From: Desmodesmus armatus
Taxonomy: Eukaryota; Chlorophyta; Chlorophyceae; Sphaeropleales; Scenedesmaceae
DNA length: 64,000 bases
Assembly (NCBI GenBank): GCA_007449985.2
Contig: VIIQ02000724.1
Location: 371,046 to 435,045 of the forward strand
Reading direction: 5' to 3'
The notes beneath the pieces were generated by a model, which saw only the letters and a program-made list of their open reading frames with translations, was not told the DNA's origin and did no database searches. Of this stretch, positions 1 to 13,100 are shown piece by piece (position 1 is the first letter of the stretch; each line of letters begins with the position of its first letter). Made by a program: the position numbers and the translations under genes.

Positions 1-3000
1 GCAGCACCACACGTCAAGGCGGTCACGGCAGCAGCAGGGTGGGGGGCTGGGTGCCACTGCACACTAGTCTATGAGCCGCCCCCCACCTTACCGTGACTGA
101 CAATTGCCTGCCCATCCAGCAACTGTTGTACTGGGCTGTGAGGGGGTCTAACGACACCTTCACAGTGCGGCGCATGCAGCCTGGGTGGGAGTGTGTCTGG
201 AGCAGCACTTGCAGCGTCAGAAGGGTTCGTAAAGCGGGCGCAGCAACAGCGGCAGCACCACACGTCAAGGCGGTCACGGCAGCAGCAGGGTGGGGGGCTG
301 GGTGCCACTGCACACTAGTCTATGAGCCGCCCCCCACCTTGCCGTGACTGACAATTGCCTGCCCATCCAGCAACTGTTGTACTGGGCTGTGAGGGGGTCT
401 AACGACACCTTCACAGTGCGGCGCATGCAGCCTGGGTGGGAGTGTGTCTGGAGCAGCACTTGCAGCGTCAGAAGGGTTCTTAAATCAGGCGCAGCAACAG
501 CGGCAGCACCACACGTCAAGGCGGTCACGGCAGCAGCAGGGTGGGGGGCTGGGTGCCACTGCACACTAGTCTATGAGCCGCCCCCCACCTTGCCGTGACT
601 GACAATTGCCTGCCCATCCAGCAACTGTTGTACTGGGCTGTGAGGGGGTCTAACGACACCTTCACAGTGCGGCGCATGCAGCCTGGGTGGGAGTGTGTCT
701 GGAGCAGCACTTGCAGCGTCAGAAGGGTTCGTAAAGCGGGCGCAGCAACAGCGGCAGCACCACACGTCAAGGCGGTCACGGCAGCAGCAGGGTGGGGGGC
801 TGGGTGCCACTGCACACTAGTCTATGAGCCGCCCCCCACCTTACCGTGACTGACAATTGCCTGCCCATCCAGCAACTGTTGTACTGGGCTGTGAGGGGGT
901 CTAACGACACCTTCACAGTGCGGCGCATGCAGCCTGGGTGGGAGTGTGTCTGGAGCAGCACTTGCAGCGTCAGAAGGGTTCGTAAAGCGGGCGCAGCAAC
1001 AGCGGCAGCACCACACGTCAAGGCGGTCACGGCAGCAGCAGGGTGGGGGGCTGGGTGCCACTGCACACTAGTCTATGAGCCGCCCCCCACCTTGCCGTGA
1101 CTGACAATTGCCTGCCCATCCAGCAACTGTTGTACTGGGCTGTGAGGGGGTCTAACGACCCCTTCACAGTGCGGCGCATGCAGCCTGGGTGGGAGTGTGT
1201 CTGCAGCAGCACTTGCAGCGTCAGAAGGGTTCGTAAATCAGTCGCAGCAACAGCGGCAGCACCACACGTCAAGGCGGTCACGGCAGCAGCAGGGTGGGGG
1301 GCTGGGTGCCACTGCACACTAGTCTATGAGCCGCCCCCCACCTTGCCGTGACTGACAATTGCCTGCCCATCCAGCAACTGTTGTATTGGGCTGTGAGGGG
1401 GTCTAACGACACCTTCACAGTGCGGCGCATGCAGCCTGGGTGGGAGTGTGTCTGGAGCAGCACTTGCAGCGTCAGAAGGGTTCGTAAAGCGGGCGCAGCA
1501 ACAGCGGCAGCACCACACGTCAAGGCGGTCACGGCAGCAGCAGGGTGGGGGGCTGGGTGCCACTGCACACTAGTCTATGAGCCGCCCCCCACCTTGCCGT
1601 GACTGACAATTGCCTGCCCATCCAGCAACTGTTGTACTGGGCTGTGAGGGGGTCTAACGACACCTTCACAGTGCGGCGCATGCAGCCTGGGTGGGAGTGT
1701 GTCTGGAGCAGCACTTGCAGCGTCAGAAGGGTTCGTAAAGCGGGCGCAGCAACAGCGGCAGCACCACACGTCAAGGCGGTCACGGCAGCAGCAGGGTGGG
1801 GGGCTGGGTGCCACTGCACACTAGTCTATGAGCCGCCCCCCACCTTACCGTGACTGACAATTGCCTGCCCATCCAGCAACTGTTGTACTGGGCTGTGAGG
1901 GGGTCTAACGACACCTTCACAGTGCGGCGCATGCAGCCTGGGTGGGAGTGTGTCTGGAGCAGCACTTGCAGCGTCAGAAGGGTTCTTAAATCAGGCGCAG
2001 CAACAGCGGCAGCACCACACGTCAAGGCGGTCACGGCAGCAGCAGGGTGGGGGGCTGGGTGCCACTGCACACTAGTCTATGAGCCGCCCCCCACCTTGCC
2101 GTGACTGACAATTGCCTGCCCATCCAGCAACTGTTGTACTGGGCTGTGAGGGGGTCTAACGACACCTTCACAGTGCGGCGCATGCAGCCTGGGTGGGAGT
2201 GTGTCTGGAGCAGCACTTGCAGCGTCAGAAGGGTTCGTAAAGCGGGCGCAGCAACAGCGGCAGCACCACACGTCAAGGCGGTCACGGCAGCAGCAGGGTG
2301 GGGGGCTGGGTGCCACTGCACACTAGTCTATGAGCCGCCCCCCACCTTACCGTGACTGACAATTGCCTGCCCATCCAGCAACTGTTGTACTGGGCTGTGA
2401 GGGGGTCTAACGACACCTTCACAGTGCGGCGCATGCAGCCTGGGTGGGAGTGTGTCTGGAGCAGCACTTGCAGCGTCAGAAGGGTTCGTAAAGCGGGCGC
2501 AGCAACAGCGGCAGCACCACACGTCAAGGCGGTCACGGCAGCAGCAGGGTGGGGGGCTGGGTGCCACTGCACACTAGTCTATGAGCCGCCCCCCACCTTG
2601 CCGTGACTGACAATTGCCTGCCCATCCAGCAACTGTTGTACTGGGCTGTGAGGGGGTCTAACGACACCTTCACAGTGCGGCGCATGCAGCCTGGGTGGGA
2701 GTGTGTCTGGAGCAGCACTTGCAGCGTCAGAAGGGTTCTTAAATCAGGCGCAGCAACAGCGGCAGCACCACACGTCAAGGCGGTCACGGCAGCAGCAGGG
2801 TGGGGGGCTGGGTGCCACTGCACACTAGTCTATGAGCCGCCCCCCACCTTGCCGTGACTGACAATTGCCTGCCCATCCAGCAACTGTTGTACTGGGCTGT
2901 GAGGGGGTCTAACGACACCTTCACAGTGCGGCGCATGCAGCCTGGGTGGGAGTGTGTCTGGAGCAGCACTTGCAGCGTCAGAAGGGTTCGTAAAGCGGGC

Positions 3001-4713
3001 GCAGCAACAGCGGCAGCACCACACGTCAAGGCGGTCACGGCAGCAGCAGGGTGGGGGCTGGGTGCCACTGCACACTAGTCTATGAGCCGCCCCCCACCTT
3101 ACCGTGACTGACAATTGCCTGCCCATCCAGCAACTGTTGTACTGGGCTGTGAGGGGGTCTAACGACACCTTCACAGTGCGGCGCATGCAGCCTGGGTGGG
3201 AGTGTGTCTGGAGCAGCACTTGCAGCGTCAGAAGGGTTCGTAAAGCGGGCGCAGCAACAGCGGCAGCACCACACGTCAAGGCGGTCACGGCAGCAGCAGG
3301 GTGGGGGGCTGGGTGCCACTGCACACTAGTCTATGAGCCGCCCCCCACCTTGCCGTGACTGACAATTGCCTGCCCATCCAGCAACTGTTGTACTGGGCTG
3401 TGAGGGGGTCTAACGACACCTTCACAGTGCGGCGCATGCAGCCTGGGTGGGAGTGTGTCTGGAGCAGCACTTGCAGCGTCAGAAGGGTTCTTAAATCAGG
3501 CGCAGCAACAGCGGCAGCACCACACGTCAAGGCGGTCACGGCAGCAGCAGGGTGGGGGGCTGGGTGCCACTGCACACTAGTCTATGAGCCGCCCCCCACC
3601 TTGCCGTGACTGACAATTGCCTGCCCATCCAGCAACTGTTGTACTGGGCTGTGAGGGGGTCTAACGACACCTTCACAGTGCGGCGCATGCAGCCTGGGTG
3701 GGAGTGTGTCTGGAGCAGCACTTGCAGCGTCAGAAGGGTTCGTAAAGCGGGCGCAGCAACAGCGGCAGCACCACACGTCAAGGCGGTCACGGCAGCAGCA
3801 GGGTGGGGGGCTGGGTGCCACTGCACACTAGTCTATGAGCCGCCCCCCACCTTGCCGTGACTGACAATTGCCTGCCCATCCAGCAACTGTTGTACTGGGC
3901 TGTGAGGGGGTCTAACGACACCTTCACAGTGCGGCGCATGCAGCCTGGGTGGGAGTGTGTCTGGAGCAGCACTTGCAGCGTCAGAAGGGTTCGTAAAGCG
4001 GGCGCAGCAACAGCGGCAGCACCACACGTCAAGGCGGTCACGGCAGCAGCAGGGTGGGGGGCTGGGTGCCACTGCACACTAGTCTATGAGCCGCCCCCCA
4101 CCTTGCCGTGACTGACAATTGCCTGCCCATCCAGCAACTGTTGTACTGGGCTGTGAGGGGGTCTAACGACACCTTCACAGTGCGGCGCATGCAGCCTGGG
4201 TGGGAGTGTGTCTGCAGCAGCACTTGCAGCGTCAGAAGGGTTCGTAAAGCGGGCGCAGCAACAGCGGCAGCACCACACGTCAAGGCGGTCACGGCAGCAG
4301 CAGGGTGGGGGGCTGGGTGCCACTGCACACTAGTCTATGAGCCGCCCCCCACCTTGCCGTGACTGACAATTGCCTGCCCATCCAGCAACTGTTGTACTGG
4401 GCTGTGAGGGGGTCCAACGACACCTTCACAGTGCGGCGCATGCAGCCTGGGTGGGAGTGTGTCTGGAGCAGCACTTGCAGCGTCAGAAGGGTTCGTAAAG
4501 CGGGCGCAGCAACAGCGGCAGCACCACACGTCAAGGCGGTCACGGCAGCAGCAGGGTGGGGGGCTGGGTGCCACTGCACACTAGTCTATGAGCCGCCCCC
4601 CACCTTGCCGTGACTGACAATTGCCTGCCCATCCAGCAACTGTTGTACTGGGCTGTGAGGGGGTCTAACGACACCTTCACAGTGCGGCGCATGCAGCCTG
4701 GGTGGGAGTGTGT
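1..4713. repeat. 251-bp tandem satellite array, about 18.8 copies
   Basis: The same unit recurs every 251 bases from the left edge to about 4713, where the last copy is cut off inside the unit. One copy (about 2854-3103) is 250 bases because a G run is one base shorter. Copies are nearly identical and differ at a few diagnostic sites: TTACCG or TTGCCG near the unit boundary, and CGTAAAGC or CTTAAATC in the middle. The array continues beyond the window. Each unit has open frames on both strands, but 251 is not a multiple of three and no protein continues from unit to unit, so I treat it as non-coding satellite. Centromeric or subtelomeric location cannot be decided here. Confidence 0.97.
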
Positions 4714-4836
4714 ACATGGCCGCTTTTTTGCGTCTGTCATCCACACTGCATCACCCTTGTACTCTGCATTCTATCACACTTGCACCCTGCATCACTCTTG
4801 TACCCTGCATGACGTCACAGCCTGTGAGGGCGGCTC
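4714..4836. repeat. Short degenerate repeat bordering the satellite
   Basis: Immediately after the broken last satellite unit there are three to four imperfect copies of a motif like CACTCTTGTACCCTGCAT (about 4745-4815). It marks the edge of the array. Nothing coding is visible. Confidence 0.55.
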
Positions 4837-4896
4837 CTAGTGGCTGTCTGAGGCGTGCACCCGTGGCCAATGATGGCAGTGCCCGAGGCTCACTTC

Positions 4897-4982
4897 AGCT
4901 TGGTAGCTCAACGGCAGAGCATCCCGCACTAGGCCACGTGCCTGTGTTAGGGAGGTGGCGGGTTCGATCCCTGCCCCAGGCG
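4897..4982 (+). tRNA. tRNA-like element (tRNA gene with extended anticodon arm, or tRNA-derived SINE)
   Basis: An A-box-like D arm (TAGCTC...GAGCA, 4904-4921) is followed 40 bases later by a good B box (GGTTCGATCC, 4961-4970) inside a five-base T stem. Total length is about 86 nt. Between them lies a hairpin made of TCCC, CAC and AGGC pairing with GCCT, GTG and GGGA, which is longer than a normal anticodon arm and gives no clear anticodon. The acceptor stem pairs at only about four of seven positions. This fits a tRNA pseudogene, an intron-containing tRNA or the head of a SINE better than a clean functional tRNA. A G run follows at about 5010. Confidence 0.4.
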
Positions 4983-6419
4983 TAACACAGTTCAGGTCGC
5001 ATGATAGAGGGGGGGGGGGGTGAATGCACTTGAAGAAAGTATACTCATGACAACCTAGAATATCGCGGTGCCCAAGCCCACTGTACCGTTGCATGCCCAG
5101 TAAGACACTGCTGCACGCGCTGTTCTGCAAGAACTTCTTCAGAAGGGTTCGATCCGTCTCTGTTTGTACAGAGCACAGCGTATGCGGCACAAACTCCAAG
5201 TGAAGGCTTAAACCTGCTGCTTTTGCAGCTGGTCTATCCTGCAGGCTACACTCCCCAATCTGCAACACTAGGATCAGCTTTGTTGTCCACAGACAGGAGA
5301 CTGCAGCATGGTAACATGCTTACAGCTACGCAGCTGTGTCAGGTCAGGCGCAGGTACTGGTCAGCCGGGACGACACATCATTTCAGGTCAGCAACGGCGA
5401 AGCATGCTCTGCACGGTGGCTGCGTCTGCTGCCGGTATTGCTAGCTCAGTCTCCATGATTGTCCCGCGCTGACAGCAACCACTGGGTGTGGCACGCCGTC
5501 ACCATCAGCAGCATGCAGTAGTACTTTGCATCATTGTGTAGGAGGAGGTCCTGACGTTGCTTGTATGCACTCTTGTTTTGCTTCCCCCAACCCTGCATCT
5601 AATCACCTCTATCGCGCACCAACAACAGTGTATGGACACCGCCATGTTCAAGCACCCCTGTGGCTTCCAAGTGGGACTGTGCTGCCTCCATTGCAGGCCT
5701 CTATTGTGACTGATGCCTTTTCACCCTATTCAAGTCACAGCCAACAATGCAGGGGGTGTCGCCAGCCCGAGGGGTCTGTTCCTGATTTTGCACGTGCACA
5801 ATCTTGACGAATGCCACGCAGGGAACATTTGCACAAGACTGCAGCAGGCTGACGATGCAGACGTCACGTTGCAGTTGCACCGCGGTTGTGCCATCTCGTG
5901 TGTGTGCATGGATCGTGCTTCTTTGCGCAGTGGTCCTGCAGTCCTGCACTGCAGGAACTTATTGAGCTCTGTTGTGCACCAAGCTTGCGCCCGCAGCTGT
6001 TGAAGTTCAAGTGATCCGGTAGCACAGTACTGGAGATGAAAAGGCTGGTTCTGCTGGTTCCTTGGTTGGTGTGTCTAGTGCTTCTGTTTCAGAGTGCCTT
6101 CCATGCCTGTGTTGGAGGTTGTAGGTTTGGAGGCTGGTGTGGTTTCTGTGTTGGTGGGTCTCAGCATTTTGTTGGAGTGGAGGGCAAGGACTGGCCTGAC
6201 ATAGCTTGGTGTTGGAGTGCATGCAGCGCTGTGTTGATAGGAGGGGGGGCGGTACCAGGGGGGGGCGGACTCCCACTGGATGGCCACACACAGCGCAATC
6301 AGATGAAGCCAAGTGCCGTGGGCCCGAGGCAAAGCCACGCCAGTACGGTCAGGGGGGGCGCTGTGCTATTCCTAGAAGAGTCGGATCAGCCTGCGACCCA
6401 CAGTCAGTATGTGTGAATT

Positions 6420-6540
6420 GCAGCAGTTGGAGGGTCTCATTGGTTGCAGTGGTTGCCGCAGTTGGATAGTTGCAGCGGTTGCAGCTGTTGCAGCAGTCTG
6501 GGCTGTCCCTTGGTGGCAGTTGTGGCAATTGCAGCATGTA
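6420..6540. repeat. Degenerate GTTGCAG minisatellite
   Basis: The words GTTGCAG, GTTGCCG and GTTGGA recur irregularly about ten times, giving a Cys/Asn/Leu-rich conceptual translation on the minus strand. It is low-complexity DNA, not a gene. Confidence 0.5.
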
Positions 6541-6834
6541 TGTTGGGCTTGAGCCCGCATGTGTGTACAACACACTGTGAAGGGCAATCCTGTGGGAAGC
6601 ACGCTGACAGAGTCAGACACCTAGAAAGGTGTGCAGCCCAAAGCGGGGTGCCTGTTGTCCAATTTGGTTCGGCAACAATTCTCGCGCTACATATACGGAT
6701 GAGCATCCCCTTTTGGCCTGTCCCAGCAGTAAAAGTCATCGGCTGACATCACCCTCCGGCTGGTACATAATGCATTGGAGCACCAGCCGCACCATCTCCA
6801 CAAGTCTAAGGGTTGCACTTGGCATAATTTTTCC

Positions 6835-6905
6835 TTGGTACTTCCTGCGGGCTTGCTGCAGCTGGCATCAATTTTTGTACTTCCTGCAGGCTTCCTGCAG
6901 CTGGC
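6835..6905. repeat. Two-copy direct repeat of about 37 bp
   Basis: TACTTCCTGC followed by GGGCTTGCTGCAGCTGGCAT in the first copy is repeated immediately as TACTTCCTGCAGGCTTCCTG and CAGCTGGCATCA in the second. Confidence 0.6.
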
Positions 6906-7668
6906 ATCACTTTCCAATGGCTAGTTCAAGGCTTGTGTGGGTGCAAAATCAGGTGTCCCACAGCACCACATGTCTCGCCTCCAGTCAAGTGCTTGCTGTA
7001 CAACTGCAAGCCTTGGCAACTGCAGCCATTATGCCACAATGCCGCTGTTTGGTGCTGGGACTGGAGCTCCTGAGCAGACCATGCCCCTGTCCCAACTGGC
7101 ACCGGTGCCACTTGGCACTGGCAGTGTGTCTTTGCACAGGGAAACCCTCTCAATTTGGTTGGCTTTGTTAACAAACCTTGTATCCTGTGATTTTACGGGT
7201 TTCAAGGAAAAACAAGCACCACAGTCCATCAAGACCCCAAGGTCTCAGGAGGCCTGAACTGTGACAGTGCTGTTGAGACCCAACGAGGCTGCATTGCTCA
7301 GTCGCTACGCCAGTAACATCCCAAGGCTACTTCAACTTACTCCCTTCTTCACACCGGATCCAGAGCGAAGCTGTGCAGCAGTGTTTGAAATTGTTTGAAG
7401 TCCTGCTTCGCATCCCTGCTCAACAGGAGATTTTCAGGCCCGCTGGAGGATCCACACGTCTACTGTTCGCTTTGTGAAGGCATAGCTCCGCCCAATCGCT
7501 GCTGGCTGCAGACATCTGATGCCTGCCCGCCATCCCACCCTCGTGGCTCAAGCGAGAGCACGCAGCTGATATTCAGGTTTTTGTAGAGCTTCCATCAACT
7601 AAACACTACACAGCGTCCCTTGGGCAAGAACCTCTGCACTGGCGGGTTGCTGCTGCCTCGGACCGCAG

Positions 7669-10086
7669 ATGTCTGCTCAACAGCACTCCCTGTGCACACC
7701 AACCCTGCAGCTGCAGCGGACGGTGCCAGACGGGTGTACAACACGTGTTCAGAATCTCCCAGCAGCTGCTATGGCCGCGGGCAACGTAGCCCGCACGTAC
7801 CACTACACGCCAGCAGAAGTGCAGGGCTGTGTTGAGGAGTGCTGCCCAGGAGCACTTGCAGTGCTGGGCGTCGACTATGATGATACCTCCAGTACCTTCC
7901 CCCTGGACACCTGCTCAGCGTCCACGGGTGGTGCTCATCCCCCCCAGCACAGAAGCAACCTGCAGCTGCGGAGCGTGCTGACACTCACACTCACCAAGCA
8001 GCAACTCCTGGACAGTTACACCATCATCGGCTTCCTGAAGCACTTGCCAAATGGGTTCCAGGGAGTGCGCCACAAGCTCCAACGCTTGCACACCAACCCT
8101 GCTGCCTGCCCAGATGAGCGGCTGCGCCTCTTTGGCACGGAATCCCGCAGCTACGCAGTGGAGCGGCTGCAGGAGGAGCTCGTGGTGACTGCAGCCACAC
8201 CAGAGGAGGCCCAGAGCAAGCTGCTTAGCTTCAGCATGGGCATCGCGCTGCTGGCCAAGCTGGGCCTGAGCAGCAACCCGGCCTGCACAAGCATGCCTGC
8301 GGCCAACAACCCCCTCAGTGCAGCAATGGCAGCAGCAAGCACACCTACTGCAGGACAGCAATCAAGCGGGGACAGCACCACGCCTGCATCAGCAACAGCA
8401 GCAGCAGCGTCTGCTTCTTTGTCATCAGCAGGTGGAGCCTCAGGCGATTCTGTCACTTCCTGCTCACCAGCTTCCTTTGCAGCAGCCGCTCCTGCAAGCA
8501 GCAGCAACCAGCACACTGCCTGCAACATGCTGCCAGACAGGGCCCAGGCGCAGCAAAAACTGCAGCCAGCACCAGCCATCAGCACAGGGCAGCCCCTGGT
8601 GCATGGGCTTGATGCGGGCAGCCCCAGCCCCCCAGCACCATCCTCAGCAGGCCCCAGCACAGCTTTGCATCCTGCCAATGCGGCTGCGCAACACAGCCTG
8701 TCCATTGTTGGCAGCACTGGCCCTGCTGCTGTTGCAGCCTACATGGCTGCCTGCATACCCCCCACAGGCAGCAAGGCTCCATCAGCTGCCAGCCTGGCAT
8801 GCATCTCGCCTTCCGCTGTACGCCGCTCCCGCACCATGCCAGTCAGCAGCAGCTCTGGCAGCTATGGGCGTGGCACTGTGTCAGTGGGCATCAGCAGCAC
8901 TAGCCCTACTGGCCGCCTCACACCCCCGAGGACATCATCAGGCGCACTGCTGGCCAGCCCCATGGGCGGGAGCCCCTTTCGGCCACCGCAGCCCCTTGAC
9001 GGCGGCATCCTGTCTTATGTGGGCGCTGGTGCTGGTGCTGGTGCTGGTGCTGCTGCTGCTGCAGCAGCTGCTGCTGCTGCTGAGCAGGAGAGCAGCAGTG
9101 GAGGAGTGGTTGCTGGTGCTGCAGGCAGGTCTGCACGCTTATCCTGCAGACAGCGCAGCCGCATCAGCACTCCAACCCACAGCAGCAGCCAGCAGGGTGC
9201 ATGTGGCACAGCGGCGGGAGATGGTGCAACCACCATGCTGCCACTCCACCAGCCCCCGCCGGCCCTGGACACAGTGCCAGCTTCACTGCAACCCCTCCTG
9301 CCCAGCATTGCATCAGGCCACAGCCAGGAAGCCCAAGCCGCGGCCTCATCTTCTGCGGGGTACAACGACCTGTCTCCTCGTGACCACCCTTCATCCGCAG
9401 CGGCAGCAGCAGCTGCTGCTTCTGCAGGAGGTTGGGCCTCAGCTGCTGCTGTTGGCTCCTCAGCTTCAGCAGCAGATCCAGCACGCAGCAGTAGCGACCA
9501 CTCCTCCATGCTGCAGAACAGGGCTGCAGGCACAGTGTGCAGCTCAGGCAGCAGCCGCCCGGGGCTGCTGCAGCGCAGTGGCAAGCAGGGCGCACAAAGT
9601 GCAGCTGCAGGCGTCCGTCCAACTACCAACAGCAGCATGCAGCAGCCCAGTGTCAGGACAGCTGTACCTGCCAGCAAAAAGCTGTCTGCGGCCCCGAACA
9701 GCAGCTTTCCCTACCCCAGCAGCACCATTTCAAGTGTGCCAAGGCCGGCACAGCGAGGCAAGACCCTCCAAGCTGCAGGTGCAGCCTCTGCTGCTGCCAC
9801 TGCTGCTCCTGGGGCTGTAAGCGCCCTGTGCAGCTCAAGCAGCAGCCGCCCGGGCAGGCTGCAAAGCAGCAGCAAGTATGGCGCACCAAGCGCAGCTGCA
9901 GGTGCCACCTGTGGTGCGGCCACACACGGCAGCATGCGCAGGCCCAGCAGCGCTAGCACAGCTGTAGCTCGCAGCAAAGGGCTGTCTGCAGCCCTGAACA
10001 GCAGCTCTGCTGGCCCCTGCAGCACAAAAGCAGGTGTGCCAAGGCCAGCACCTGAAGGCAAGGGCATCCCAGCTGCAGGTGCAGCC

Positions 10087-10124
<38 letters not shown>

Positions 10125-13100
10125 TGGGGCTGTAAGCGCCATGTTCAGCTCAAGCAGCAGCAGCCTGGGCAGGCTGCAGCAAAGCGCTCCGCACAGTGTG
10201 CCAAGTGCAGCTGCAAGTGTTCATGCAGCCAGCAGCAGCAGCCTGCAGAAGGCCTGCAGCTCTGGCACGGCTGCACCTCGCAGCACGAGGCTGCCTCCTG
10301 TTCGCAGCTGCACTTCTGCCGCCGTTGGCAGCACTGCCCCAGCTGCATCCAAGGCAGACCAGCACGGGAGCTCCAGGGCTGCAGGAGCAGCCCCTGCTGC
10401 TGCTGCTGGTGCAGGTGCTGACGCACAGCAGAGCTCAAGCAGCAGCAGCCTGGGCAGGCTGCAGCAAAGCGCTCAGCACAGTGTGCCGGGTGCAGCTGCA
10501 AGGGTTCATGCAGCCAGCGCCAGCAGCGTGCAGAAGGCCTGCAGCTCTGGCACGGCTGCACCTCGCAGCATGGGGCTGCCTTCTGCCTCAAAGCGCATCC
10601 CCTCTGCTGCTGGCGGGAGTGGCAGCGCCAAGCCAAGTGGCGGCACAGCAGCGCTGCAGGGTGGCAGCTCCCAGGCTGCAGCCTCCGCTGCTGCTGTTGC
10701 TGGGTCTGTTGTCTCCATGCCTGCCTCAAGCAGCAGCAGCAGCAGCAGCAACCTGGGTAAAGTGCACAGCAGCAGCAAGCCAAGCATTCCAGGTGCAGCG
10801 GCAGGTGTTGCTGCATCTACCAGCACCAGCTCACACAAGGCCCGCAGCACCACTGCAGTTGTGCCTGGCAGCAACGGCCTGCCGCCGCTCCCAAAGCGCG
10901 CCCCCTTAGCGGCTGGCAGCGCTAACCCCGGTACATTCAAGGCAGCATTGCAGGGTACGAGCTCCCGGGCTGCAGGTGCAGCCTCTGCTGCTGCTGCTGG
11001 GGCTGGCAAGGCAGCACAGCAAGGTGCGAGCTTTCGGGGTGGTGCAGCCTCTGCTGCTGCTGCTGCTGTTCTTGCTGGCAAGGCAGCACAGGGAATGAGC
11101 TCTCGGGCTGCTGGTGCAGCCTCTGCTGCTGCTGCAGCCTCTGCTGCTGCTGCCGGGGCTGGGTCTGTAAGTATCCTGCGCAGCTCAAGCAGCTGCAGCG
11201 ACCTGGGCTCGCAGCAGCGCAGCAGCAAGCAGAGCCTGCCGGGCGCAGCTGCAGGTGCTCGTTCGAGCACAACCAGCAGCGTGCAGCAGCCCTTGAGGAC
11301 TGGCACAGCTGCACCGCACGGCAGAGGCCTGCCTCCGAAGAGTACCACTTCGGCCCTCAGCAGCGCCAAGGCAGGTGTAGGCAAGGCAGCACAGCTGGGT
11401 ACGAGCGCCCAAGCTGCCGGTGCACCCTCTGCTGCTCCTGCTGCTGAGGCTGTAGGTCTCCTGCGCAGCACAAGCAGCAGCAGGAGCAAGCCTGGCTCAC
11501 TGCAGGGCAGCAGCAAGCACAGCACACCTTGCGCAGGTGCAGGTGCTCATGCAGCCACCAACAGCCGCCTAAAGCCCTGTGGCGTCAGCACAGCCACAAC
11601 TGGCAGCACACGGCTGCCTGCGTCCCTCAGCCGCTCTTCTTCTGCCATTGGCAGGGGTTGCCCAACTGCCAGTGGAGGGTCCAAGGCAGAGCAGCGGGGC
11701 AGCAGCTCCAGGGCTGCTGCTGCTGCTGCTGGGTCAACCCAGGCGGCTGCAGGCTCCATGCAGGGCTCCAGCAGCAGCAGACTGCCACAGAACCGCAGCA
11801 AGCCAGCTGTGCCCACAGCAGCTGCAGGTGCGCGTGGAGCCCCCAGCAGCAGCCTGCAGAAGAGCTGTAGCGCGAGCACCGCTGCACCCAGCAGCAAAGG
11901 CCTTTCCGCGGCAACCAAGAGCACACCTCGTGCTGCTGGCAGCAGTGCCCCAGCTGCATCCAGGGCAAAGCAACAGGACGGGCGCTCCAGGGCTGCAGGT
12001 GCCGCCTCTGCTGCTGCTGCTGCTGCTGCTGCTGGGTCTGTCGCTTCCATGCGTGGCCCAAGCAGCAGCAGCCTGAGCATGCCAGAGCACCCCAGCAAGC
12101 TGGGTGCGGCAAGTGCAGCTTCTGGTGCGCGTGTACCCACCGGTGGCGGTACCGTCAGCGCCCTGCAGAAGCCCCGCAGCATCTGCGAAGACCACCCAGC
12201 ACCAGCAGTTGAGGCCCAAGCCACACAGCCTGGCGGCAGCTCTATTGGGACCGAGGCTAGCTGTGTGACAGCATCAACTGCTGCCGTGGCAGCTGCAGCT
12301 ATTGCACAAGCAGCTGCTTCACTAGCAGCAGCAACGTCAACAGCAACACCAGCAGCAGCAACACCAGCAGCAGCAAAGCCAGCAGCAGCACGACTGATGA
12401 CCTGGGAGCAGGTGGGGCCAGGGCTGCATGCCGTTCGGGACAAGGTCTGTAAAAAGGCCTACTGGCCCTTCAAGTCAATGGCTGCTGCTGCCGCTGCCAA
12501 GGCTGCCGCTGCTGCCACTGCTGGCGGTGATCCTGCCAGGCCAGCAGCAGCAGCACCAGCAGTAGCACCAGGTACGACCTGGGAGCTCCTGCTTGAGCAG
12601 TTGCGGCCACAGCTGCGTGCCGCTGGCAAGAAGGCTCGTGCCAGGGCCGCAGACAGGGCCACTGCTGCAGCTGCCGAGGCTGCCAATGCCGCTGCTGCCA
12701 AGGCCATTGGTGCCGCTGCTGGCTCTGCAGCTTGTGCCACTGCTGCTGCTGCCACAGCAGGCGGCGAGGCTTCTGTCACCGCTGGGGCAAGCAGCAGCGC
12801 CACTGCTGCTGACACTGCAGCTAGCCAGTCGCCAACAGAGGCTTTGGTGACGGAGCTGGAGCGCATGTGGGATGAGGGCATTCTGCCGCCTTCAGGGCTG
12901 GTGGTAGCAACGGCAGATGCCGTGTCAGGCAGCAGCAGCAGCAGCAGCAGCATCTTGCTGCTGCCAGCAGCACAGCAGCGGGACCAGGAGGAGGGATCCC
13001 CCTACAAGGTGATCATCGACCCCTCCTTCATGAAGCTGCTGGGCGACGACATCAGTCCTGGTGCCAGTACACTGATTCAGCCGCAGGAGCTGCAGTGGCT

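Larger units (their letters stand above)
4990..7668. other. Intergenic region without recognisable gene
   Basis: No open frame here resembles a known family and none shows the strong splice-consistent structure seen elsewhere in the window. It contains an 11-base G run near 5009-5020, degenerate GTTGCAG-type repeats at about 6420-6540, a two-copy repeat at about 6835-6905, and a G-rich segment at 6240-6300 part of which recurs at about 28467-28505. The 5' end and any upstream exon of the gene starting at 7669 may lie in the right-hand part. Confidence 0.5.

Noticed and set aside
1..4713. CRISPR-like array
   Set aside because: The repeats are contiguous 251-bp units without unique spacers and the DNA is eukaryotic.
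23..4840. Dozens of 68-164-aa frames on both strands of the satellite
   Set aside because: They repeat with the 251-bp unit, mostly begin at non-ATG codons and show no similarity to any protein; they are a by-product of the array.
4837..5268. 143-aa minus-strand frame across the tRNA-like element
   Set aside because: Its GIEPATS-like segment is the usual antisense translation of a tRNA T-arm, not a protein family.
8318..9820. 500-aa frame overlapping the Ala/Ser-rich gene
   Set aside because: It is the +1 reading of CAG/GCA-rich codons and gives Gln/His low complexity; the 1948-codon frame explains the region.
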